DNA of 64,000 nt, from NCBI RefSeq assembly GCF_026000575.1, contig NZ_AP026910.1, positions 1,178,001 to 1,242,000 on the forward strand, in the 5' to 3' direction. The notes below the pieces were generated by a model, which was not told the origin of the DNA, made no database searches, and worked only from the letters and a program-made list of their open reading frames with translations. Position numbers and translations under genes: made by a program. The stretch is from Rhodoluna sp. KAS3 (GTDB taxonomy: Bacteria > Actinomycetota > Actinomycetes > Actinomycetales > Microbacteriaceae). Below are positions 58,106 to 64,000 of this stretch, piece by piece; position 1 is the first letter of the stretch, and each line of letters opens with the position of its first letter.

Positions 58106-58891
58106 ATGGCAACTTTGATTGCAGCGTCACACGGCACCGATAACACCAATGGTGCGGCAGCCATTTCTGCGCTTGTTTCTGAGGTTCAAAAAGCCCTACC
58201 CGAGACTCGGGTTTTTGAAGCGTTTGTGGATGTTCAGCAGCCGGATGTACCGACCGTTCTAGATAAGGCCGGATCTGCTGAGCCGGCGATTCTGGTGCCG
58301 CTACTTTTGGCAACCGGGTACCACGTGCGTCAAGACATCGCTGATGCCACATTTGCTGCAGGCGAGCACACCCAAATTACGCCGGCACTGGGGCCAGATG
58401 CGCGATTGGTCGAGGTGTTAGTCGAGCGCTTGAATCAAGTTGGTTACAAATCTGATGACCTAGTTGTTCTGACCGTTGCTGGCTCTAGCGACCCTCGTGC
58501 CCAGGCCGAAAGCCAGCTGGTGCAAGCCATGCTCGAAGAGGCACTGGGCAGCAAAGTTGAGCTTGCATTTTTGTCTGCGGCCGAGCCAAAACTAAAAGAC
58601 CTGGTGCCAAAACTTAAGTTTCAAAACCATCGCAGGCGAGTGGTTGTTGCCACCTATCTTTTGGCCGAGGGCTACTTTGCCGGAGTGACTAAAAAATCTG
58701 GGGCACACCTGGCCACCGAACCACTTTTAGTCAATGGCGCTGAAGTTCCGCAGCAACTGGTTGATATCATCATTGACCGTTTTACTTCTGCCACAGATGC
58801 AACAAACCCAAGGACCACCGGTTGCCTAAGTGGGCTCCGCGGTGAACCTTGGGTAGGTTGCGCGGCTGGTTGCGCGAGCGCTTGCCGCTAA
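58106..58891 (+). CDS. Sirohydrochlorin chelatase (CbiX/SirB-like) with cysteine-rich C-terminus
   Basis: This 261-residue protein has two CbiX repeats. It probably inserts iron into sirohydrochlorin to finish siroheme for the divergent sulfite reductase. Metal-binding histidines are in LIAASHGTDNTNG near the start and LLATGYHVRQDIADA near residue 75. The second half is degenerate. The C-terminal tail has five cysteines (in GCLSG, then WVGCAAGCASACR at the end), unusual and possibly metal-binding. GAGGACACC precedes ATG 58106. CysG supplies its substrate. Confidence 0.86.
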   Translation: MATLIAASHGTDNTNGAAAISALVSEVQKALPETRVFEAFVDVQQPDVPTVLDKAGSAEPAILVPLLLATGYHVRQDIADATFAAGEHTQITPALGPDARLVEVLVERLNQVGYKSDDLVVLTVAGSSDPRAQAESQLVQAMLEEALGSKVELAFLSAAEPKLKDLVPKLKFQNHRRRVVVATYLLAEGYFAGVTKKSGAHLATEPLLVNGAEVPQQLVDIIIDRFTSATDATNPRTTGCLSGLRGEPWVGCAAGCASACR

Positions 58892-58907
58892 GCACGTCGC
58901 CTTGTCC

Positions 58908-58921
58908 CATACAAATGTATG
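58908..58921. promoter_or_regulatory. Inverted repeat upstream of the surface protein gene
   Basis: CATACA-AA-TGTATG is a perfect inverted repeat with a two-base spacer, 29 bases before the TAGCCT -10 box. A likely operator; its regulator is unknown. Confidence 0.45.
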
Positions 58922-58950
58922 AGCCTGACCGGACCAGCTTGAGCCGGGAT

Positions 58951-58956
58951 TAGCCT
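58951..58956 (+). promoter_or_regulatory. -10 box of a leaderless promoter (surface protein gene)
   Basis: TAGCCT, six bases before the ATG at 58963; no ribosome-binding site. Confidence 0.6.
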
Positions 58957-58962
58957 TCGGCT

Positions 58963-61797
58963 ATGCCTAAAAAATTCAGGACTTCAGCCGCCGCATTCGT
59001 TACCGCACTGCTTACTCTCAGCCCACTGATTCAGCTGCCCGCACAGGCCGCCGATGCCAACTGCCCAGTGGTAATTACTTCTGGCGGCAATCAAGTTTCT
59101 GACGCTGACGTCGATGTCTACTTAAGCGGCATCTACTGCGTGGCAAAGTTCAAAACCGTTGGGGCATACACATTTGTAGTTCCAGAAACTACTGGCCAGG
59201 TTGATTACCTTGTGGTCGGCGGTGGTGGAGGTGGAGCCTCTGGCGGTGGTGGCGCAGGCGGTGTACTGCAGGGAACCAACTACTCGGTAACCCCGGGGGT
59301 TAGCGTTGCCGTATCCGTTGGCGCCGGCGGTGCCGGCGGTTCAGGCGGATTGCAAAACTCAGACGCACCGGGCGGCAAGGGTGACGCTTCAAGTTTTGAC
59401 TCGATCACGGCGGCCGGAGGAGGCGGTGGCGCGGCGGCTAACCAGGCTTCTGCTACCGCAGCCGACGGAGCCTCAGGTGGCGGCTCACGTTTTGACTGCA
59501 CTCGCAACCCATGCGAACGCTGGGGCAGCCTGGGATATGCCGGTAAAGGAATTGCTGGCCAGGGAAATAACGGTGGCTACGGAACTTACTCCGACTACGG
59601 TGCAGCCGGTGGCGGAGGTGGCGCCGGCGGTGCTGGATTCAACACAACTCGTCGGCACATCGGAGGGAATGGAGGCATCGGCGTTGCCTCAAGCATCAGC
59701 GGAACCGAGACCTACTACGGTGGCGGTGGCGGTGGCGGCATCAACTCAAACTCATCCACTTACTACGGCCTTGATGCCAACGGAAACCTCTATTCGAGCA
59801 ATGACCCGCAGACCACCGGTGGTGGTCAGGGCGGCATCGGAGGCGGTGGCCGCGGAAGCTCGTTTGGCTTCTCTGGAGGCACAACGCATCCCAACTTTGG
59901 GGTTAAGGCAAACGCAACAGCGGGCGAGCCAAACACCGGCGGTGGTGGCGGTGGCGTTGACCCAGAAGACACCGGCGGCAAGCCAGGTGGATCTGGTGTT
60001 GTAATTGTGCGCTGGCTGGCTGATGCCAGCGTGAAGACAGTAACTTTCTCTTCAAACTTTGGCACTGCAACGACCCAAACTCAAAGAGTCGGTAGCAATG
60101 TACCAACTGCACTAAAGCCGGCAACTTTCACCCGCACCGGATACACCTTTGTGGGCTGGAATACTGCAGCGAACGGATCGGGAACCGCGTATGCAAACCT
60201 CGCCGAGATTACGACAACTAACGACGTGACCCTGTATGCGCAATGGCGAACCGGTGTTACGCACACGGTAACTTTTGACGCCAACGGCGGCACGGGCTCT
60301 ATGGCCAACCAATCGTCTGGCACCGAGGCAACACTCAACAAAAACACCTTTACCCGCGCCAATTATGAATTCATCGGCTGGAACACTGCCGCCGATGGGA
60401 CAGGCTTTGCCTACGCGGATGAAGGTAAATACGCGTTCGTTGCAGCCGCAACCCTTTATGCGCAGTGGCAGGCAGTCGTGGTCAACTACAAGGCAACCTT
60501 CTACGGCAACGGCGCAACCGGGGGAACAACCCCCACTCAGCTAGCACCCGGCCAAACGGCGCTCACGCTGAATGGCTTCACTCGAACCGGGTACAGCTTT
60601 TTGGGATGGAGCACCAATTACAGCGCCACTACGGCACAGTACCTAGATGGCGCAAACTATGCCTTCACCAGCGATGTCGACCTCTACGCAATTTGGGTTG
60701 TAAAGGCTAACCGCGACCTCGTATTCAACGGAAACGGTGCAACCGCAGGATCAACGCCAACTCAAACTGCCATGGATAACACCCAGGTAAATGCCAACGG
60801 CTTTACCCGCGATGGCTTTACCTTTAGGCATTGGAACACTGCAGCTGATGGAACTGGCGTGAGCTACCAGAGCAACTACGTTTACAGCTTTGCTGCCGGC
60901 CTTACTCTGTATGCAGTTTGGGGTCAAAACTACTCGGTCACCTATCACGGAAACGGAGCTGCCTCAGGAACTGTGCCGACCAGCCAGAACAGCTACGTGG
61001 GCTCAAACGGCATCACTGCTGCGTTGAATAGCGGAAACCTGACCAAAGAAGGCATGCGCCTGATTGGCTGGAATACTGCGGCCGATGGCACTGGCACCCC
61101 CGTGGCCCTTGGTGCTGCAAACCAAAAATTCACGGCCAACACCACGCTTTATGCCCAGTGGGAATCTGCTGTTTATGCGGTGGTTTACTCAGGCAACGGA
61201 GCAGTTGCGGGAATCGAGCCAAGCGTGGCTACTGTTCCGGCGACTTCAGCGCAGATTGTGATTGCCGATAACTCTGGAGGCTTGACGCTGGATGGTCACG
61301 AGTTTGATGGCTGGAACACCGAGCCAGACGGCACCGGCACCACCTATGAACCTGAACAGACCGCGGTGGTTACCAATGACACCGTACTGTTTGCCAGCTG
61401 GAAGGTTGCCTCGACCGGAGGTGGCGGCAACACCAACGTTGAGCCTTCTCCAAGCCCAAGCGCGAGCACGAATACTGGCGGCAACCCCTCAACGCGCGCG
61501 ATTGTTATCTCAGGTTTTGCCGCTGGTTCAGATCAACTGACAACTCAGATGAGGCAACGCATCAAAGTTTTCCTCAAAAAGTATCCGAGCTACACCAAGG
61601 TCAAAATCACCGGATACACCACCGGCCCAACCGTTCTGCGAGCTGACTACGGATTGTCCAAGCGCAGGGCGCTCAACACCAAGTCGGTTATGGCAAATTA
61701 TCTGGGCGCAAACCAGCGGGTTACCAAAGTTATGTCTCGGCAAGACACCGGTTTTGGCGGCCACCTGAGGCGAATCAAGATTGTGCTGACTAACTAG
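58963..61797 (+). CDS. Secreted surface protein: glycine-rich region, six InlB-type repeats, OmpA-like C-terminus
   Basis: This 944-residue secreted protein has a signal peptide (FVTALLTLSPLIQLPAQAAD) and a short beta segment with two cysteines. A glycine-rich region of about 270 residues follows (VGGGGGGASGGGGAGGVLQG and many GGxGG runs). Next come six InlB B-repeat/Listeria-Bacteroides-type modules of about 72 residues, each with a GWNTAADGTG-like core and ending TLYAQW or similar. A Ser/Pro linker (VEPSPSPSASTNTGG) leads to an OmpA-like domain of about 100 residues (GYTTGPTVLRADYGLSKRRA), which may bind peptidoglycan. Ligand or partner unknown. ATG 58963 is leaderless by the TAGCCT box. 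Confidence 0.82.
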   Translation: MPKKFRTSAAAFVTALLTLSPLIQLPAQAADANCPVVITSGGNQVSDADVDVYLSGIYCVAKFKTVGAYTFVVPETTGQVDYLVVGGGGGGASGGGGAGGVLQGTNYSVTPGVSVAVSVGAGGAGGSGGLQNSDAPGGKGDASSFDSITAAGGGGGAAANQASATAADGASGGGSRFDCTRNPCERWGSLGYAGKGIAGQGNNGGYGTYSDYGAAGGGGGAGGAGFNTTRRHIGGNGGIGVASSISGTETYYGGGGGGGINSNSSTYYGLDANGNLYSSNDPQTTGGGQGGIGGGGRGSSFGFSGGTTHPNFGVKANATAGEPNTGGGGGGVDPEDTGGKPGGSGVVIVRWLADASVKTVTFSSNFGTATTQTQRVGSNVPTALKPATFTRTGYTFVGWNTAANGSGTAYANLAEITTTNDVTLYAQWRTGVTHTVTFDANGGTGSMANQSSGTEATLNKNTFTRANYEFIGWNTAADGTGFAYADEGKYAFVAAATLYAQWQAVVVNYKATFYGNGATGGTTPTQLAPGQTALTLNGFTRTGYSFLGWSTNYSATTAQYLDGANYAFTSDVDLYAIWVVKANRDLVFNGNGATAGSTPTQTAMDNTQVNANGFTRDGFTFRHWNTAADGTGVSYQSNYVYSFAAGLTLYAVWGQNYSVTYHGNGAASGTVPTSQNSYVGSNGITAALNSGNLTKEGMRLIGWNTAADGTGTPVALGAANQKFTANTTLYAQWESAVYAVVYSGNGAVAGIEPSVATVPATSAQIVIADNSGGLTLDGHEFDGWNTEPDGTGTTYEPEQTAVVTNDTVLFASWKVASTGGGGNTNVEPSPSPSASTNTGGNPSTRAIVISGFAAGSDQLTTQMRQRIKVFLKKYPSYTKVKITGYTTGPTVLRADYGLSKRRALNTKSVMANYLGANQRVTKVMSRQDTGFGGHLRRIKIVLTN

Positions 61798-61811
61798 GTC
61801 GGCACAATCTT
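61777..61811 (+). terminator. Hairpin terminator at the end of the surface protein gene
   Basis: AAGATTGTGCTGAC and GTCGGCACAATCTT form a 14-pair stem (one G-U in RNA) around a seven-base loop that contains the stop codon. There is no T-run, so it is a non-canonical terminator. Confidence 0.6.
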
Positions 61812-61843
61812 GGGCACTGAAAAATCAACTCTTGTAATTTTAG

Positions 61844-61857
61844 TTAGGGTACCCTAA
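61844..61857. promoter_or_regulatory. DtxR/IdeR-type iron box upstream of the ferric-iron importer
   Basis: TTAGGGTACCCTAA is a perfect 14-base palindrome, flanked by TTAG and GTTAG. It resembles the actinobacterial iron box (TTAGGTTAGSCTAACCTAA). It lies 76 bases before the binding-protein start and predicts repression when iron is plentiful. Confidence 0.75.
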
Positions 61858-61933
61858 GTTAGTTTCTAGGCCACACGGCCGAGAAAAACAGACGGCTGGA
61901 ATAACCATCCAGTCCGCAACTGAAGGAACCTAA

Positions 61934-62965
61934 TTGAATAACAAATTAAAGCGCGGCTTGCGAGTCAGTGCCGCCGCCATCGCAGCAATCACCGCAGTAA
62001 CCGCACTGACCGGCTGCGCAAAAGAAACCACCCCAACCCCAACCGCCGAGTCAATCACCATTTACTCTGGCCGCTCAGAAGACCTAATTGCACCCCTGCT
62101 TGAGGCATTCACCGAAGAGACCGGAATCGAAATCGAGGTTCGCTACGCGGGCTCGGCCGAACTTGCCGCTCAGATTCTTGAAGAGGGCAGCAACGTTCAG
62201 GCTGACGTTTTCTTCTCACAGGATGCCGGTGCACTTGGCGCCCTGACCGAAGCTGGCGTCTTGAAGACCCTTGATTCAGAAATCACTGACTTGGTTGACG
62301 CCAAGTACCGTGCCGCCGACAACACCTGGGTTGGTGTTTCAGGCCGTGGTCGCGTGCTGTCTCACAACCCAGAACTTATCGATGAAGCTGACCTGCCAGC
62401 ATCGGTGTTTGATCTTGCCGACCCAGCCTGGAAGGGCAAGATTGGCATTGCGCCGAGCAACGCTTCGTTCCAGTCTTTTGTTACCGCGATGCGTGTGCTG
62501 AAGGGCGAGGCTGCAACCACCGAGTGGTTGGCCGCAATGAAGGAGAACGCCGTAATCTTTGAGAAGAACGGTCAAATTCTTGAGGCAGTTGAAGCCGGCG
62601 AAATCACTGCTGGTCTAATCAACCACTACTACTGGTTTGAGCACGCAACCGAGATCGGTGAAGAGAACATGAAGTCAAAGATGGCTTGGTTCGAGTCAGG
62701 CGATGTTGGCAACCTGGTCAACGTTGCCGGTGTTGGTGTGCTGAGTGACAATGCAGCAGCTGTGACCTTTGCCAAGTGGCTGCTTGGTGAGACGGCACAG
62801 AAGTTCTTTGTTGAAAAGACATCTGAGTACTCACTGACCGGAATTCCGGCTCAGGCCTGGCTGCCAGCCTTGGATGAAATTGCATCACCGAACATTGACC
62901 TAAGCGCTCTGGCTCCACTGGCCGAGACTCTTGAGTTGATTCGCAATGCAGGACTAACCGACTAG
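61934..62965 (+). CDS. Ferric iron ABC transporter substrate-binding lipoprotein (FbpA/FutA type)
   Basis: This 343-residue binding protein has a signal peptide ending in the lipobox AVTALTGCAKETT. The mature part starts SITIYSGRSEDLIAPLLEAF, typical of FbpA/FutA. The tyrosine pair in TAGLINHYYWFEHATEIG corresponds to the Fe(III)-binding tyrosines of the family. TTG 61934 has AAGGAACC upstream. An iron box before it and a two-domain permease gene behind it support iron import. Confidence 0.9.
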   Translation: MNNKLKRGLRVSAAAIAAITAVTALTGCAKETTPTPTAESITIYSGRSEDLIAPLLEAFTEETGIEIEVRYAGSAELAAQILEEGSNVQADVFFSQDAGALGALTEAGVLKTLDSEITDLVDAKYRAADNTWVGVSGRGRVLSHNPELIDEADLPASVFDLADPAWKGKIGIAPSNASFQSFVTAMRVLKGEAATTEWLAAMKENAVIFEKNGQILEAVEAGEITAGLINHYYWFEHATEIGEENMKSKMAWFESGDVGNLVNVAGVGVLSDNAAAVTFAKWLLGETAQKFFVEKTSEYSLTGIPAQAWLPALDEIASPNIDLSALAPLAETLELIRNAGLTD

Positions 62966-62972
62966 GTACAAA

Positions 62973-64000
62973 CTGAAAAACTCACTACGTCAGCGACCGC
63001 CAGCCCTCATTTGGGGGTTGGCGGTTGTTGCCGTTTTTGCTTCAGTTGCACCCCTGGTCTATCTGGGTGTGCGCCTTGCCGAATTCGGCATCGATAAAGT
63101 ACTGACGCAAACCTTACGCTCACGCAGTTTTGAGCTCCTCGGCAATTCAGTTTTACTGACCCTCGCGGTTGCTGTTGCGGCAATCACCATCGGTAGTTTT
63201 CAAGCCTGGCTAACCGTGCGCACCTCAATTCGCGGCCGCAGTTTCTTTGCCATCTTGGCAGCCTTACCCTTGGCCATGCCCAGCTACGTTTCGGCCTACG
63301 CTTTTGCCGCACTTGTGCCCGGGTTCAAAGGTTTTTGGGCAGCCTGGCTGGTGCTCACCATAGGTACCGCGCCGTATGTTTATCTTGCAGTTTCGGCTGC
63401 ACTAGTGCGCTCAGATGCCGCCACCGAAGAAGTCGCCCGATCTCTTGGGCTGGGCCGCTGGCGCGTCTTCAAAAACGTGACCTGGCCCGCAATTCGCCCG
63501 GCCGCCATCTCTGGCGCCATGCTCTCGGCCCTCTACACGCTCAGTGACTTCGGTGCCGTTTCAATTCTTAGCTTCGATACTTTTACCCGCGCAATTTACA
63601 ACGCATACCGCTCAAGTTTTGACCGTTCGGCCGCGGCCAGCCTGGCGGCAATCCTGGTCGTTATCACTGTGATTTTGCTTGTAGCCGAACCTTGGCTTCG
63701 AGGCAAAATTGTGCCGACCGACTCTCGGGTGCGCAAAACATCACTGATTCACTTGGGCTGGTTTGCACCTATTGCCGGCACAGTTGCCGTGGTTTGGGCA
63801 GCTGTCGGCATTCTCTTGCCGACCATCAGCCTGATTCGCTGGAACCTAATCGGGCTTTCAAAAGCTGACGCCGGCGAGCTCGGCCGAGCGCTGGTCAACT
63901 CGATCAGTTACGCGCTGGCCGGTGGTCTGGTCGCGGCAATTTTCGGTATCGCAATCTCGGTACTGGTAGTGCGCTTCCGCTCAAAAACCACTCTCATGAT
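62973..64000 (+). CDS. Ferric iron ABC transporter permease (FbpB type, partial)
   Basis: This permease of the FbpB group fuses two permease halves; the frame stays open to the window end (342 codons seen). Helices begin PALIWGLAVVAVFASVAPLV. The first EAA loop is EEVARSLGLGRWRVFKNVTW. After about 260 residues a second half begins (LVNSISYALAGGLVAAIFGI). The frame has no ATG, GTG or TTG before the first helix except an internal TTG; I chose CTG 62973, which has AGG six bases upstream and gives MKNSLRQRPP, a positively charged start as expected. The ATPase gene should follow outside. Confidence 0.85.
   Translation, partial: MKNSLRQRPPALIWGLAVVAVFASVAPLVYLGVRLAEFGIDKVLTQTLRSRSFELLGNSVLLTLAVAVAAITIGSFQAWLTVRTSIRGRSFFAILAALPLAMPSYVSAYAFAALVPGFKGFWAAWLVLTIGTAPYVYLAVSAALVRSDAATEEVARSLGLGRWRVFKNVTWPAIRPAAISGAMLSALYTLSDFGAVSILSFDTFTRAIYNAYRSSFDRSAAASLAAILVVITVILLVAEPWLRGKIVPTDSRVRKTSLIHLGWFAPIAGTVAVVWAAVGILLPTISLIRWNLIGLSKADAGELGRALVNSISYALAGGLVAAIFGIAISVLVVRFRSKTTLM

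Overview
The window looks like a piece of a small-genome actinobacterium of the family Microbacteriaceae, most like the freshwater Luna-type lineages (Rhodoluna/Aquiluna). This is inferred from gene content and order: the ftsH-folE-folP-folB-folK-DUF3180 block, DUF3073, bS22, class Ib nrdHIEF, a 405-residue CysG, a short AspRS, and an FprA plus ferredoxin-type sulfite reductase. Base composition is only moderately GC-rich by eye. Genes are tightly packed, with many 1-4 base overlaps. At least 13 genes have no ribosome-binding site and instead carry a TANNNT box 6-8 bases before the start codon, the signature of leaderless transcripts. No rRNA, CRISPR array, insertion sequence or phage gene was seen.

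Layout. 1-3.3 kb (minus strand): cytochrome c maturation (resB, cut by the window edge; ccdA; resA) behind a histidine phosphatase, diverging from aspS. 4.7-10.7 kb: vapBC toxin-antitoxin, small redox and hydrolase genes, bS22, an aquaporin-family channel, a TetR regulator, proC and radA. 10.6-19.0 kb: an accessory sugar-alcohol island on the minus strand (xylulokinase, two polyol dehydrogenases, a complete ABC importer) with a divergent AraC regulator. 19.0-21.4 kb: a 2.3-kb cassette (four-helix membrane protein, secreted collagen-like protein, divergent LuxR regulator) between two 77-bp direct repeats. 21.3-24.5 kb: a membrane-anchored protein, argA, and a drug-efflux MFS gene with a TetR regulator.

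24.5-31.1 kb: clpC and the nrdHIEF ribonucleotide reductase operon with a structured leader. 31.1-40.9 kb: one long minus-strand run (tilS, hpt, ftsH, folE, folP, folB, folK, DUF3180, DUF2520, panC, lysS and a small membrane protein) covering folate and pantothenate synthesis, tRNA work and proteolysis. 41-47.3 kb: ppa, an SRPBCC protein, an NlpC/P60 hydrolase, three tRNAs (Glu, Asp, Phe), two transporters, paired crcB fluoride channels and DUF3073.

47.3-58.9 kb: a sulfur-assimilation locus. A cysteine-free Rrf2 regulator and an ABC importer face a minus-strand operon sir-cysH-cysD-cysN-cysG-fprA, with a divergent sirohydrochlorin chelatase. Together they cover import, sulfate activation, two reductions to sulfide, electron supply and siroheme synthesis. 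59-61.8 kb: a 944-residue secreted protein (glycine-rich, six InlB-type repeats, OmpA-like end). 61.8-64 kb: a ferric-iron ABC importer behind a DtxR/IdeR-type iron box, running off the window.

The best candidates for something undescribed are the direct-repeat-flanked collagen-like/LuxR cassette, the pentitol-type island with its regulatory region, and the orphan surface protein. All functional calls come from reading the sequence; no database search was run.
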